Below, piece after piece: positions 45,750-55,223 of a stretch of DNA of 64,000 nt (positions within the stretch are counted from its first letter, which is position 1; every line of letters starts with the position of its first letter). This DNA is from Enteractinococcus fodinae. Lineage in GTDB: Bacteria > Actinomycetota > Actinomycetes > Actinomycetales > Micrococcaceae. A model generated the notes under the pieces. That model was not told the DNA's origin. It saw only the letters and a program-made list of their open reading frames with translations, and searched no databases. Made by a program: the position numbers and the translations under genes. The stretch is taken from the NCBI RefSeq assembly GCF_031458395.1, contig NZ_JAVDYJ010000001.1, positions 1 to 64,000 of the forward strand. The letters run 5' to 3'.

Positions 45750-46989
45750 TGACCTCGCCGAATTCATCCACACCGCCCCCTCGCCCTATCATGTGACCGC
45801 TCAGGTCGCCCAGCGCGCAGCCGAAGCCGGTTTCACCGTCCTCGACGATGCACCCGGCCCCTGGCCCAGCGAACCCGGTGGTTATGTGCTGGTCCGCGAC
45901 GGTGCGGTCATCGCGTGGAAGATCCCCGAACAGGTCACCGAGTACCCAACGTTCCACATCGTCGGAGCCCACACCGACTCCCCTACCTTCCGGGTCAAGC
46001 CGCTGCCCGATAACACCTCGGTCGGTTACGCCCGCGTCGGCGTCGAAGTCTACGGGGGCGTCCTGGTGAACTCCTGGCTGGATCGCGATTTAGGATTCGC
46101 CGGACGACTCATCACGGCAGACGAGCAGCATCTGGTGCGTACCCCGGCCATGGCGCGGATCCCCCAGCTCGCGATTCACCTGGACCGCAGCGTCAACGAC
46201 GGGCTCAAGCTCGACCGCCAGCAACACCTGGTCCCGATCGTGGGCGTGGGGGACGAGACGAACATCCTCGCGGAAATCGCCAAACATGCTGACGTGGAGC
46301 CAGAAGCGGTGCAAGGTTTTGATCTGGTGCTCACTGATACCCAAGCACCCGCAACCATCGGGGTCGACAATGACTTCTTTGCCGCACCGCGCCTGGACAA
46401 CTTAGTCTCCGTGCACGCCGGACTGCGGGCGCTGCTCGAGTCTGAATCGGAGCACATCACCGTGTTAGCGGCCTTCGATCACGAAGAAGTTGGCTCCGAA
46501 ACCCGCACGGGCGCCGGCGGTCCCCTGTTAGGAGAAATGCTGGGACGCATCCTGGATTCCCTGAACGTCCCCGCGACGCAGCACCAGACGATGATCTCGC
46601 ACTCCATCATGCTCTCGGCCGACGGCGGGCACCTGGTACATCCGAACTATCCAGAGCGTCACGATCCGCAACACTACCCGCTGCCCAATGCGGGCCCGAT
46701 CTTGAAGGTCAACGCGACCCAGCGTTATCTGTCGGATGGCCACGGGGCCGCGAAGTTCGTTGGTTGGGCGGATCAGGCCGGTGTCCCCCATCAGGTCTTC
46801 GTGTCAAAAAACACGCAACCATCGGGCTCAACTATCGGCCCGATCTCGGCGACCCGGCTGGGCATGGAAACCATTGACGCCGGCATTGGGTTGCTCTCGA
46901 TGCACTCGGTACGCGAAATGTGTGGCGCACAAGACCCCGAGCACTTAGCGAAACTTGCGGTCGCGTTTTACCAAGACTCCCGCCGCTGA
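45733..46989 (+). CDS. M18 family aminopeptidase
   Basis: This 418-residue zinc aminopeptidase has metal ligands in HIVGAHTDSPTFRVKP near 78, DHEEVGSETRTGAGGPLL near 250, and SHSIMLSADGGHLVHPNY near 300. It removes N-terminal residues from peptides, most often acidic or neutral ones. The start overlaps the end of the membrane glycosyltransferase gene by 17 bases. Confidence 0.95.
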   Translation: MTQYLDDLAEFIHTAPSPYHVTAQVAQRAAEAGFTVLDDAPGPWPSEPGGYVLVRDGAVIAWKIPEQVTEYPTFHIVGAHTDSPTFRVKPLPDNTSVGYARVGVEVYGGVLVNSWLDRDLGFAGRLITADEQHLVRTPAMARIPQLAIHLDRSVNDGLKLDRQQHLVPIVGVGDETNILAEIAKHADVEPEAVQGFDLVLTDTQAPATIGVDNDFFAAPRLDNLVSVHAGLRALLESESEHITVLAAFDHEEVGSETRTGAGGPLLGEMLGRILDSLNVPATQHQTMISHSIMLSADGGHLVHPNYPERHDPQHYPLPNAGPILKVNATQRYLSDGHGAAKFVGWADQAGVPHQVFVSKNTQPSGSTIGPISATRLGMETIDAGIGLLSMHSVREMCGAQDPEHLAKLAVAFYQDSRR

Positions 46990-46991
46990 CT

Positions 46992-47555
46992 GTGTCCTAT
47001 TTACCGCAGCAGCCACAACACGTCCCACATCCGGGTGGAGCAGCTGGCCCGCGACGAAAACTGCGATGGCGCCAACGGCCGGACCAACGAGGTGAACCCC
47101 AGGACGGGTTAGCTCCCGAGCAGAGCCATGGGATGAGCGTGGTCATGGGCGCGCTCATCGCCAGTGGCAGTCTCGTCTTGAGTGCGGTCGTACACCGTAT
47201 GACGCTCATCCAAGACGACCTCATCGCGATCGGAATGGCGGTCATCCCTGTTGGGCTGACGCTGATCAGCGCGCTGGTGCTGGTCGGTTATAGCTGGCGG
47301 CGACGACGCAAAGGACTGACCCTTCGTCCCGCGCTGACCTGGCTCATCGTCTGGAGTGTGGTGGGTGTTCCAGTGCTCGCGGTGGGGAGTCACAGCATCC
47401 CATACCTGCTCGGGGCCGGCAGCGAGTATGGTCAGGCTGCTGTGGCGATCATTTGTCTCTACTTGATGCTGCACGGTTGGTGGATTGCCTTATTAATTTC
47501 CGCCGGGATAGCTGTTGGCGTGGGGTTACATCGTCGCCAAACACCTGCGAGCTGA
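46992..47555 (+). CDS. Hypothetical membrane protein
   Basis: About 187 residues if started at a GTG two bases after the aminopeptidase stop. That gives a Pro/Gln/Arg-rich cytoplasmic N-terminus (SYLPQQPQHVPHPGG) and four hydrophobic segments. An ATG at 47133 (MSVVMGALIA) would give 140 residues with the same membrane part. Neither start has a strong ribosome site. No family recognised. Confidence 0.6.
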   Translation: MSYLPQQPQHVPHPGGAAGPRRKLRWRQRPDQRGEPQDGLAPEQSHGMSVVMGALIASGSLVLSAVVHRMTLIQDDLIAIGMAVIPVGLTLISALVLVGYSWRRRRKGLTLRPALTWLIVWSVVGVPVLAVGSHSIPYLLGAGSEYGQAAVAIICLYLMLHGWWIALLISAGIAVGVGLHRRQTPAS

Positions 47556-47560
47556 TCGAG

Positions 47561-48289
47561 TCATACCCGACGAGGCACGCCGAGCCGCGTGTGTACTATC
47601 GACGCTGCATGTACCAGCGGTTTGTTATCCGGTTCTGGCAGGCCAACCCAGCGTAGTGGCTCAGTGAAGTGCCCCGAGGCTGTTGCAGCGCGCAGCGGCC
47701 ACGGCTCGTGAGACACCGGAGTCCCCCACAGCTGACGCGCTCGCCGATGAAACGCCGTCCACCGGCCCGTGACACTGTCAACCAGTTCGGTTCGGTCGGA
47801 TGCAGCCAACGGCTCCCCCACTGTGACCGTCGCGCCGAACCAATCGTCCTCGGGCAACAACTTGAACGGATTCGGTGTGCCGAATCGGTATGCCCACGAC
47901 GCAGCGCCGACCGACACCGTCGCAGCAGAGCGCTCATACGGTAGCCCCACACTCCTGGCAGCTGCGACAAACGATATTTTCGGGACGACCATACCCAGAA
48001 ACCAGATCCCATCGCGTCCGTCATCGGTGCGCACATACGCCCGCACGTTCAGCTCGGGGAATGCGTCCCACCCCGGGATTGGCACGCGGAAAGGTCCGCG
48101 AACCCGCGCCATCTGAAACGGCGTGATCCCCACCCACGTTCGACTGTTCCATTGCTGAACGGTCAGTTCCTCGGGCACTAATGCCTGAACAACCGAGGGC
48201 TCATAGGACCAATGCAGAAACGTCAGATACTGCCAAGTTTGGAAGTTCACCGGCGCTAGGACTACTCTATCGGGAACACGTCCGCTCAT
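47561..48289 (-). CDS. DUF2071 (YqjF-like) protein
   Basis: About 242 residues. The N-terminus FQTWQYLTFLHWSYEPSVV and the following VPEELTVQQWNSRTWVGITPF are typical of DUF2071, a soluble fold of unknown action. I start it at the ATG of MSGRVP behind GGGAG; the upstream frame would cross the divergent antitoxin's start region. Confidence 0.85.
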   Translation of the reverse strand: MSGRVPDRVVLAPVNFQTWQYLTFLHWSYEPSVVQALVPEELTVQQWNSRTWVGITPFQMARVRGPFRVPIPGWDAFPELNVRAYVRTDDGRDGIWFLGMVVPKISFVAAARSVGLPYERSAATVSVGAASWAYRFGTPNPFKLLPEDDWFGATVTVGEPLAASDRTELVDSVTGRWTAFHRRARQLWGTPVSHEPWPLRAATASGHFTEPLRWVGLPEPDNKPLVHAASIVHTRLGVPRRV

Positions 48290-48309
48290 AGCGACTCCCT
48301 GGGTGTACA

Positions 48310-48321
48310 ACTTGTACAAGT
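48310..48321. promoter_or_regulatory. Likely operator of the Phd antitoxin gene
   Basis: ACTTGTACAAGT is a perfect 12-bp palindrome within GTACAACTTGTACAAGTAC, 12 bases before the antitoxin ATG. Phd/YefM proteins bind such sites to repress their own operon. Confidence 0.6.
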
Positions 48322-48332
48322 ACACTAAGTCT

Positions 48333-48581
48333 ATGATCTCTGTAAGCCTATCGGAATTCCGGAACAACCAAAGCGACTATATTGCCGCCGCTCAGCGTGA
48401 ACCCGTAGAGATCACTTCACGGGGTGCGAATCGACGAGCCGTAGTAGTGTCCCCGGAATTCTTCGACCGGGCGATCCAAGCACTTGAGGATCAAGAAGAC
48501 ATTCGCGCTGCTCACGAAGCCCGACATGATCACGGTCCGACGGTAGCTCACGAGGTACTCGTCAAAGAGCTTGGGCTGTAG
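48333..48581 (+). CDS. Phd/YefM-type antitoxin, no toxin found
   Basis: 82 residues. The N-terminal MISVSLSEFRNNQSDYIAAA and EPVEITSRGANRRAVVVSPEFF are the DNA-binding half of Phd/YefM antitoxins; the C-terminal half is charged as expected for toxin binding. The next frame (from a GTG overlapping the stop region) closes after 12 codons, and no RelE/Doc/YoeB-like gene follows in 48582-48977. The toxin gene appears to be lost. The start is the ATG of MISVS. Confidence 0.82.
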   Translation: MISVSLSEFRNNQSDYIAAAQREPVEITSRGANRRAVVVSPEFFDRAIQALEDQEDIRAAHEARHDHGPTVAHEVLVKELGL

Positions 48582-48977
48582 TGGCCATAGCGTTTGCGCA
48601 GGGTCTACGAGGTTTGTGAAGACTGTCTAGTTGTCTGGGCGCTCATTTAGAGCATCGCCGTGAATTTGATCGTTGATTCTTTGTGGCGAAGCTACCCCGT
48701 GTGATAGACCGCCACATTATGGCAGGCCAACTGTTTACCAAAACGTAACCGCACAGTTAGGTACAAGCTATTCCCTGCTCCCCCGGCACCCCCTAGATTG
48801 AGAAGTGTCAGAACATTGACCGGAAGGCCCACACGTTGATGCGAAGCGACCGAAGGGGCCGGTACGGTCCCATCGCCGCCCGCACGGCCTGGGATCGACC
48901 GACACCCTATCCGCGACTCGTTATGAGGACTGGCTGCCGGCCCGCTTATGCCGCAGCCGTCTCGGTTTGGAGAAACT
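48582..48977. other. 396-base gap between antitoxin and PhoH gene
   Basis: No gene or RNA that I recognise. The first 40 bases are where a toxin start would be expected. The PhoH gene's own signal, GGAG five bases before a GTG, is at its end. Confidence 0.5.
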
Positions 48978-50339
48978 GTGGCCTCGTTACATACCCCAAA
49001 TGCTTTGAGTGCAGAACTCGAATCTGCGGTGGCTTCTGAAGTGGCACAAAAATCGTATGTGATCGACACTTCCGTCCTCCTGTCGGATCCCAAAGCCCCG
49101 TTGCGCTTTGCCGAACACGAAGTGATCATCCCGATCGTTGTCATCTCCGAACTGGAAAAGAAACGCCACGACGCGGAACTCGGGTACTACGCCCGCTCCG
49201 CCCTCCGTCTGCTCGACGAACTTCGCGTCCGGCACGGCACCCTGAACCAACCGGTCCCCCTCAACGACGAGGGTGGCCACCTGCTGGTCGAACTCAACCA
49301 CATCACCGAAAACGTCCTACCCGCCGGCTTCCGGCAAGGCGATAATGACTCCCGCATCCTGGCGGTCGCCAAAAACTTCGCCGATGAAGGCCGCGCGATC
49401 ACCGTGGTCTCCAAAGATCTGCCGATGCGCGTCAAAGCCTCTGCCATGGGCCTGGACGCCGATGAATACCGCAACGAATGGGTCGCAGACTCCGGATGGA
49501 CCGGGATCGCCGAAATCGATGCGACCGAAGAACAAATCGCCCAGCTCTACGACGGCGAACACATCGATATCGAGGACGCCACCGAATTACCAACCAACAC
49601 CGGGCTTGTCATCTCATCGGGACACAGCTCAGCCCTGGGTCGAGTCAAGATAGATGCGACCTCACACAAATACGTGGAAGTGGTCCGAGCAAACCGCGAT
49701 GTCTTTGGTTTACACGGCCGCTCTGCCGAGCAACGCTTAGCCATCGATATGCTGTTAGACCGCGAGATCGGCATCGTCTCGCTGGGTGGGCGCGCCGGAA
49801 CGGGGAAGTCGGCGCTCGCACTATGTGCAGGACTCGAAGCCGTATTGGAACGTCGCGAGCATAAAAAGATCATCGTGTTCCGTCCGCTCTACGCGGTGGG
49901 CGGTCAGGAGCTCGGTTACCTGCCCGGCACCGAGGAAGAAAAGATGAATCCCTGGGGACAGGCCGTGTATGACACCCTGGGAGCGTTAGTCAGCGAGAAC
50001 GTCCTGGCCGAAATCAAATCCCGCAACCTGCTCGAGGTACTCCCCCTGACCCACATCAGAGGGCGCAGCCTGCACGATGCCTGGGTCATCGTCGACGAAG
50101 CACAGTCGTTAGAGAAAAACGTCCTGTTGACGGTGATGTCCCGCATGGGCCAGAACTCCAAGATTGTCCTGACCCACGACGTCGCCCAGCGCGACAACCT
50201 CCGGGTCGGACGCCACGACGGTGTCGGCGCGGTCGTCGAGATCCTCAAGGGCAACCCGCTGTTTAGTCACGTGACCTTGACCCGGTCCGAGCGCAGCCGA
50301 ATCGCAGCACTGGTCACGGAGTTACTCGAGGAGCACTAA
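48978..50339 (+). CDS. PIN-PhoH fusion ATPase/RNase (PhoH2-like)
   Basis: About 453 residues. An N-terminal PIN ribonuclease domain has acidic residues in [12 protein letters not shown] and in [11 protein letters not shown] PhoH domain follows with Walker [17 protein letters not shown] near 275 and [16 protein letters not shown] near 375. Such PhoH2 proteins unwind and cut RNA in mycobacteria. I prefer the GTG start of MASLHT with GGAG five bases upstream over the ATG ten codons earlier. Confidence 0.9.
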   Translation: MASLHTPNALSAELESAVASEVAQKSYVIDTSVLLSDPKAPLRFAEHEVIIPIVVISELEKKRHDAELGYYARSALRLLDELRVRHGTLNQPVPLNDEGGHLLVELNHITENVLPAGFRQGDNDSRILAVAKNFADEGRAITVVSKDLPMRVKASAMGLDADEYRNEWVADSGWTGIAEIDATEEQIAQLYDGEHIDIEDATELPTNTGLVISSGHSSALGRVKIDATSHKYVEVVRANRDVFGLHGRSAEQRLAIDMLLDREIGIVSLGGRAGTGKSALALCAGLEAVLERREHKKIIVFRPLYAVGGQELGYLPGTEEEKMNPWGQAVYDTLGALVSENVLAEIKSRNLLEVLPLTHIRGRSLHDAWVIVDEAQSLEKNVLLTVMSRMGQNSKIVLTHDVAQRDNLRVGRHDGVGAVVEILKGNPLFSHVTLTRSERSRIAALVTELLEEH

Positions 50340-50349
50340 ACCGCATCCC

Positions 50350-50406
50350 GTCATAAGCCGACCGTGAGGGCCCGCGTACCGGTCCATCACGGTCGGCTTT
50401 TATGAC
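50350..50406 (+). terminator. Terminator after the PhoH gene
   Basis: GTCATAAGCCGACCGTGA pairs with the downstream arm at 50387-50406, leaving two bulged bases and a loop of about 19. The CTTTTAT end gives a short U tract for rightward transcripts. Confidence 0.78.
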
Positions 50407-50544
50407 GCCTATGACGTCGTATGAAGATTCATGTCCCGTTCAGTTGCGCTCCATCACGAGCGACCTAGGCTGCTAGGAACTCAAATTTCTCATCATTCGG
50501 TCGAATCGTAGACCGAACAGAGCCTTCCGTGAGACTGGGATTTC

Positions 50545-51981
50545 ATGATTCTTACTGGTTTATTGATCGGTGTAGTACTCGGCGTGGTCATGCAGCGTGG
50601 CCGCTTCTGCGTCACCGGCATGATTCGCGATATTTTCCTGGCAAATTCCTGGCGAACTTTTGTGGCGTTGCTTATCGTCATCGCCGTCCATGCCGTAGGG
50701 ATAGCCGCGCTTACCTCTACCGGGGTCATCTCACCGGAGAACACCACGTTTGCACCCGCCGCCGTGATCGTCGGTGGGTTCGTGTTCGGGCTGGGGATCA
50801 TCTTGGCTGGCGGTTGTGCTTCGGGCACGTGGTACCGCTCAGCCGAAGGACTCGTGGGATCCTGGATCGCCCTGGCCATGTACGCACTGTCAGCGGCAGC
50901 CATGCGAAACGGCGCGCTCTCTGACTTCAACGCGTGGATGAAAAGTTGGGACACCGGCCTAACGACCATCCCGGAACTTTTCGGTATCTCACCCTGGTGG
51001 TTCGCAATCGCTTTAGCGATCGGCACCGCCTTGCTGGTCCGGCACTTCCGCGCTCAAGACGCCAAACGCCCACAGGTTGCTCGATTGGGTAACCAGCCCC
51101 GCTGGAAGCGCCCGCTGCCGATGTACACCGCCGGTGCCCTCATCGGGGTCATCGGTGTGATTGCTTGGCCACTGTCGGCGGCTGCCGGACGCAACAGCGG
51201 CCTGGGTATCACCGGCCCCACCGCCAACACCTTGCAGTACGGTGTCACCGGAGATGAATCATTCGTCGACTGGGGCGTGCTGCTGGTTCTCGGGCTGCTT
51301 GTGGGAGCCTTTATCGCAGCCAAAGCCACCGGTGAATTCCGCATCCGCATGCCAGATTCCACCACAGCCGTACGCTCCATCGGCGGCGGTTCAATGATGG
51401 GCGTTGGCGCCTCGTTAGCAGGCGGCTGCACCGTGGGCAACGGCATGGTCCAGACCAGCCTGTTCAGCTTCCAAGGATGGGTCGCGCTGCTATTCATTGC
51501 CGTGGGCATCGGCGTGGGCGCCAAATTCTGGTTGAAACCAGCCCGCACCAAGCCCGCCGCCACACCCCAGACCTACACAACCAACGATAGCATCCACAAC
51601 TCAGTGAATACCACCGGAGAATCGATGCCATTGGGCAACACTGCGACCCAGGCACCAGCCTTTGGTGGCATGCAGGTGGCCACCGGACTGGTGACACTAC
51701 AATCCGCAATTGACCACAAAGCGCAGCATCTAGGCAACGGATACTATGCGCTGGACTCGCTGGGCGCGGTCTGCCCGTTCCCGCTCCTCGAGGCCAAAGA
51801 TGCCATGGCCAGTCTGGAATCCGGACAGCACTTAGTCATCGATTTCGATTGCACGCAAGGTACCGAAACCATCCCGCAGTGGGCGGTCGACGACGGTCAC
51901 GAAGTCACAGACTTCCGAGAAACCGGCGACGCCTCCTGGCAGATCACCATCAAAAAGGATGGCGCAGCGGCAGCTGGCTAG
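50545..51981 (+). CDS. YeeE/YedE thiosulfate transporter fused to TusA sulfurtransferase
   Basis: 478 residues. Residues 1 to about 335 are the polytopic YeeE/YedE sulfur transporter, with the conserved cysteines in RGRFCVTGM, LAGGCASGTWYR and AGGCTVGNGM. A linker leads to a C-terminal TusA domain (about 405-478) with the active-site LGAVCPFPLLEAK. The protein would bring thiosulfate or another sulfur donor across the membrane and pass sulfur to its own TusA domain. The fusion is seen directly; the transport route is inferred from the family. ATG start, weak ribosome site. Confidence 0.88.
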   Translation: MILTGLLIGVVLGVVMQRGRFCVTGMIRDIFLANSWRTFVALLIVIAVHAVGIAALTSTGVISPENTTFAPAAVIVGGFVFGLGIILAGGCASGTWYRSAEGLVGSWIALAMYALSAAAMRNGALSDFNAWMKSWDTGLTTIPELFGISPWWFAIALAIGTALLVRHFRAQDAKRPQVARLGNQPRWKRPLPMYTAGALIGVIGVIAWPLSAAAGRNSGLGITGPTANTLQYGVTGDESFVDWGVLLVLGLLVGAFIAAKATGEFRIRMPDSTTAVRSIGGGSMMGVGASLAGGCTVGNGMVQTSLFSFQGWVALLFIAVGIGVGAKFWLKPARTKPAATPQTYTTNDSIHNSVNTTGESMPLGNTATQAPAFGGMQVATGLVTLQSAIDHKAQHLGNGYYALDSLGAVCPFPLLEAKDAMASLESGQHLVIDFDCTQGTETIPQWAVDDGHEVTDFRETGDASWQITIKKDGAAAAG

Positions 51982-52039
51982 GGGATAGCAAGCACAACTC
52001 GAGGGGCGATAACGAGCAGGTCTCGCACCCTCGAGCCGA

Positions 52040-52636
52040 TTAGCGGTACTTGTCGGAAATGTTTTCTTCCGGCACGTACTCATCTCCCGGGAACCGCTCG
52101 CCATCCTTGCGTTGTTCGTCAAACTCGGTTTTGAGTTTCGCGGTATCACCCGGCGCACAGTGCGACACCGCAACCACACGGTAGGTGTCGCCGGCCGCCA
52201 TGGTGTCAAAGGTCGCGCGTTGGACCGGACCGCCCGTGCCGTACACCACGGGGTAGCCGCCGTGGTCGCCCACGCGGGTGTCCATGCCGAGGGAATCCCA
52301 GTAGTCGACGATCCGTCGAGCATTCTCCTCATGGTCTGTCCCGGAGTCTGCCGACAGATTGAACTTATACGCTGCACCATTAGTGCCGTTGTCCATCGTG
52401 CAGCGTTCTGAGTTCGCGGTGCCGTGCCTCGCTTCCCATCCGTCGAGCTCGAGTTGCTCGGTGGTGTCAACGACGAAATCGACGACGACATCGCGGTGTC
52501 CGACCGCATCCATGACTGGCTCCTGCTTTGTAGGGCCAGCACACCCTGCAACCAACAGGAATGCTATTGCCGCAGCGACGGTGGTGACGGGACGGTGAAA
52601 GAACTGCCGCAGCGGTGGGGGAGTGTTACGACGCAT
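52040..52636 (-). CDS. Lipoprotein of unknown function
   Basis: About 198 residues from the ATG of MRRNTPPP. It has a signal peptide (VTTVAAAIAFLLVAGC) with lipobox LVAGC, so it is anchored outside. The body has two further cysteines (ERCTMD and SHCAPG), probably a disulfide. No family recognised. Alone; convergent with the YedE-TusA gene. Confidence 0.75.
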   Translation of the reverse strand: MRRNTPPPLRQFFHRPVTTVAAAIAFLLVAGCAGPTKQEPVMDAVGHRDVVVDFVVDTTEQLELDGWEARHGTANSERCTMDNGTNGAAYKFNLSADSGTDHEENARRIVDYWDSLGMDTRVGDHGGYPVVYGTGGPVQRATFDTMAAGDTYRVVAVSHCAPGDTAKLKTEFDEQRKDGERFPGDEYVPEENISDKYR

Positions 52637-52654
52637 AGACTGCTCCTGGACCAA

Positions 52655-53022
52655 TCAGTGATTGCTGATAGAAGGCCGGTCCCTTATCGATGTGCTTAGT
52701 CACATGCTCCTGTTCGCCTCGCCGTGTTCGACCAATATTCACGACTGACTCGGAACCAGCCTCGTAGTACCCACTGGTCGCCCTATTTCACACAGCGCAG
52801 CATGTCAGTGTCAAGCGCTGCTGGGGTAGCTAACCAAAGTTCACGACTCCGTCACGTGCTGTATCCCAAGCGTATCGTGCTGGCTTTCCGAGTTTAGTTT
52901 CTACCGGTTCTCCGCTATAATGGCGAGGTTGCGTCCTGACTCCAGATGGGTCGGGATGCTCGCACTAAGAACCTCCTGTTACGGAAATCCCGTGACCACC
53001 AGTCCAGAGGAGGTGGGTTCGC
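52655..53022 (+). promoter_or_regulatory. Leader region of the rpsF operon with -10 box
   Basis: This 368-base gap holds no gene. TATAAT at 52916-52921 is a perfect -10 box; TTTAGT at 52893-52898 is a poor -35 at 17-base spacing. The transcript leader would be about 95 bases. Leaders of rpsF in other bacteria bind the S6-S18 pair; I do not see a clear structure. Confidence 0.55.
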
Positions 53023-53325
53023 ATGCGTGCATATGAACTAATGGTGATGCTCGATCCAGAACTCGACGAGCGTACCGTTGAACCAACTTTGCGTAAATAC
53101 CTTGACAATGTGATCAAGGATGGCGGAACCGTTGACGAACTCGATGTATGGGGTCGTCGTCGTCTTGCCTATGAGATCCAGAAGAAAAACGAGGCAATCT
53201 ATGCCGTCGTGAGCTTCAACGCTACTCCTGAGCAGGCTCAGGAACTGGATCGTCAGCTCAGTCTCAACGAGACTGTGATGCGCACCAAGATCATCCGTCC
53301 GGAAGATCAGAAAATTACCCTCTAA
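53023..53325 (+). CDS. rpsF: 30S ribosomal protein S6
   Basis: 100 residues, starting [19 protein letters not shown] and containing [12 protein letters not shown], the conserved S6 strand. It is a component of the small subunit platform and partner of S18. The ribosome site GAGGAGG lies eight bases upstream. First gene of rpsF-ssb-rpsR-rplI. Confidence 0.97.
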   Translation: MRAYELMVMLDPELDERTVEPTLRKYLDNVIKDGGTVDELDVWGRRRLAYEIQKKNEAIYAVVSFNATPEQAQELDRQLSLNETVMRTKIIRPEDQKITL

Positions 53326-53366
53326 GTTTTAGAACCACCAACCTGCTACTGCATTAGGAGCGCTTC

Positions 53367-53927
53367 ATGGCCGGAGAACCATATATCACTGTGGTCGGCA
53401 ACCTGGCAGGTGACCCGGAACTGCGGTTTACCGCATCGGGACACGCGGTTGCGAACTTCACGATTGCACAAACACCTCGGAGCTTTAATCGCGAAACCAG
53501 TCAATGGGTCGACGATGAAACTTTGTGGGTTCGCGCTTCCGTATGGCGTGAAGCGGCTGAGAACGTAGCAGAGACGCTGACCAAGGGTACACGAGTCATC
53601 GCTTATGGTCGGCTGAGAGCTCGGTCATTCGAGACCAAGGATGGTCAACAACGGACCAACTGGGAACTCGATGTTGACGAGATTGGCCCATCACTGCGCT
53701 GGGCTACCGCACAGATCAACCGCACACCACGTTCCGGTGGCGGCGGCGGATTTGGTGGCGGTGGCGGCCAGCAAGGTGGCCCCGGCGGAGGCTGGGGCGG
53801 AGGTGCACCAGCCGGAGGCGGTTGGGGCGGCCAGGGTGGCCAATCGGCACCGAGCAACGACCCGTGGGGTGGCGGTGGATCAGCCGGATCTTGGGATCAG
53901 GGCAACGACTCACCACCACCGTTCTAA
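53367..53927 (+). CDS. ssb: Single-stranded DNA-binding protein
   Basis: 186 residues. OB fold [19 protein letters not shown] to about 110, then a Gly-rich linker with GGGG and GGWGG repeats, and the acidic-hydrophobic tip NDSPPPF, which recruits partner proteins. The tip reads PPPF rather than the DDIPF of E. coli, as in other actinobacteria. It coats single-stranded DNA at forks. AGGAG upstream. Confidence 0.96.
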   Translation: MAGEPYITVVGNLAGDPELRFTASGHAVANFTIAQTPRSFNRETSQWVDDETLWVRASVWREAAENVAETLTKGTRVIAYGRLRARSFETKDGQQRTNWELDVDEIGPSLRWATAQINRTPRSGGGGGFGGGGGQQGGPGGGWGGGAPAGGGWGGQGGQSAPSNDPWGGGGSAGSWDQGNDSPPPF

Positions 53928-53999
53928 GACAGTTTTATTCATTCACGACCATCCCGCCAACCGGCGGGCTCCAGGTTATAGCTATAAAGGAGCACCAAG

Positions 54000-54236
54000 A
54001 TGGCTAAGGCAGAAGTTCGTAAGCCGAAACCAAAACCGAATCCGCTGAAAACAGCGGAAATCGAATACGTCGATTACAAAGACGTCGCATTGCTACGTAA
54101 ATTCATCTCCGACCGCGGCAAGATTCGTGCACGTCGCGTTACCGGTGTGACCGTCCAACAGCAGCGCAAGATCGCTCAGGCAATTAAAAACGCCCGCGAA
54201 ATGGCTCTGCTGCCGTACTCCGGTTCCGGCCGCTAA
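54000..54236 (+). CDS. rpsR: 30S ribosomal protein S18
   Basis: 78 residues, basic. [28 protein letters not shown] is the S18 core. The ATG has AAAGGAG eight bases upstream. Part of the rpsF-ssb-rpsR-rplI operon. Confidence 0.97.
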   Translation: MAKAEVRKPKPKPNPLKTAEIEYVDYKDVALLRKFISDRGKIRARRVTGVTVQQQRKIAQAIKNAREMALLPYSGSGR

Positions 54237-54255
54237 ACCCTGAGGGAGAGAAATC

Positions 54256-54720
54256 ATGGCAAATCAAAAAGTCATTTTGACCCAGGAGATCCCGAACCTC
54301 GGTTCGGCCGGCGACGTCGTTGAAGTACGTAACGGCTACGCTCGTAACTACCTGATCCCACGCGGCGAAGCTGTTCGCTGGACCCGTGGCGCCGAGCGCG
54401 AAGTTGAACAGCTGCGCGAAACTACCGCTGCCCGTTCAGCTCGCTCGCTAGAAAACGCACAGGCACAGGCTGCACAGCTTGCTGAGCAACCGATCCAGAT
54501 CCAGATGCAAGCCGGCGAAAACGGCCGCCTGTTCGGTTCTGTTACCACCGCCGCGATTGCTGAAGCAGTCAAGGAAGCCGGTAAGGGCGACGTAGACCGT
54601 CGTTCGATCATCGGTGCCGGTGACATCCGCACGCTGGGTACCTACCCAATCCAGATCCGTCTGCACGAGGACGTTCTGGCGGAAACACGCGTGTCAGTTA
54701 TTCCAGCACCGAAGAAGTAA
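54256..54720 (+). CDS. rplI: 50S ribosomal protein L9
   Basis: 154 residues. N-terminal VILTQEIPNLGSAGDVVEVRNGYARNYLIP, a long central helix, and the C-terminal RNA-binding domain. GAGGGAG upstream. Closes the ribosomal operon; unlike the common actinobacterial order, dnaB does not follow directly but lies 4 kb away. Confidence 0.97.
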   Translation: MANQKVILTQEIPNLGSAGDVVEVRNGYARNYLIPRGEAVRWTRGAEREVEQLRETTAARSARSLENAQAQAAQLAEQPIQIQMQAGENGRLFGSVTTAAIAEAVKEAGKGDVDRRSIIGAGDIRTLGTYPIQIRLHEDVLAETRVSVIPAPKK

Positions 54721-54735
54721 CACTTTTCGACGCTG

Positions 54736-54774
54736 ATATTGGGCGGTCCCTCCACTGGAGGGGCCGCCCAATAT
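54736..54774. terminator. Terminator after rplI
   Basis: An 18-base stem with one G-T pair encloses the three-base loop ACT. ATATT arms are outside and a GC-rich centre inside. Confidence 0.85.
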
Positions 54775-54900
54775 GGTTTAACGCCAACGTCGTGCGCCAG
54801 CCGGTAAGGGTGCGGGAGGCAGTATAGGCCGGACCGAAACCAGGCATCGCTTGCCCCGCGTGCAGCGCTCGAGGAAGCCATCGCCGCGCTCCTTTGCTCC

Positions 54901-54948
54901 GTCGACAGCGAGAAGTATTGGGGGTAACTACCGGCTGCATGGATATTT
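54901..54948 (+). pseudogene. Possible IS3-family transposase relic
   Basis: GGTAACTACCGGCTGCATGG (54923-54942) differs from 6450-6469 at three of 20 bases, and both translate to GNYRLHG, which resembles the HYRWPG segment of IS3 transposases. The preceding bases can be read as a worn VHSDR. It is very short, so chance cannot be ruled out. Confidence 0.35.
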
Positions 54949-54959
54949 AAGACACAAAA

Positions 54960-55004
54960 ACGGCGGGGATCCAACACGATTTCTCGTGCGGAAAACCCCG
55001 CCGT
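54960..55004 (-). terminator. Terminator after cspA
   Basis: ACGGCGGGG pairs with CCCCGCCGT, and an inner CACGA/TCGTG stem makes a branched hairpin, 15 bases past the cspA stop. AAAAACACAAA on its far side becomes a U-rich tail. Confidence 0.8.
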
Positions 55005-55019
55005 GCGTTCTAAAAGAGT

Positions 55020-55223
55020 TTAGAGGCCGCGAATGTTCGACGCCTGAGGACCCTTTTGACCCTGCTCGATGTCGAATTCGACCTTCTGATCCTCTTCCAG
55101 GTTGCGGTGACCGGAACCCTGGATAGCGGAGAAGTGTGCGAAGACATCGGCGGAGCCATCATCTGGAGCGATGAAGCCGTAGCCCTTGTCGGAGTTGAAC
55201 CATTTTACTGTGCCTGTGGCCAT
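55020..55223 (-). CDS. cspA: Cold shock protein
   Basis: 67 residues, a single cold-shock domain. RNP1 is KGYGFI and RNP2 is VFAHF, and the start [10 protein letters not shown] is typical of actinobacterial CspA. Binds single-stranded RNA/DNA and melts RNA structure. AAGGAA upstream. Confidence 0.96.
   Translation of the reverse strand: MATGTVKWFNSDKGYGFIAPDDGSADVFAHFSAIQGSGHRNLEEDQKVEFDIEQGQKGPQASNIRGL

Noticed and set aside
50268-50281. CACGTG-containing sequences elsewhere (for example 50268, 52853, 63499) as parS
   Set aside because: Only the six-base centre matches; the TTT...AAA arms are missing.
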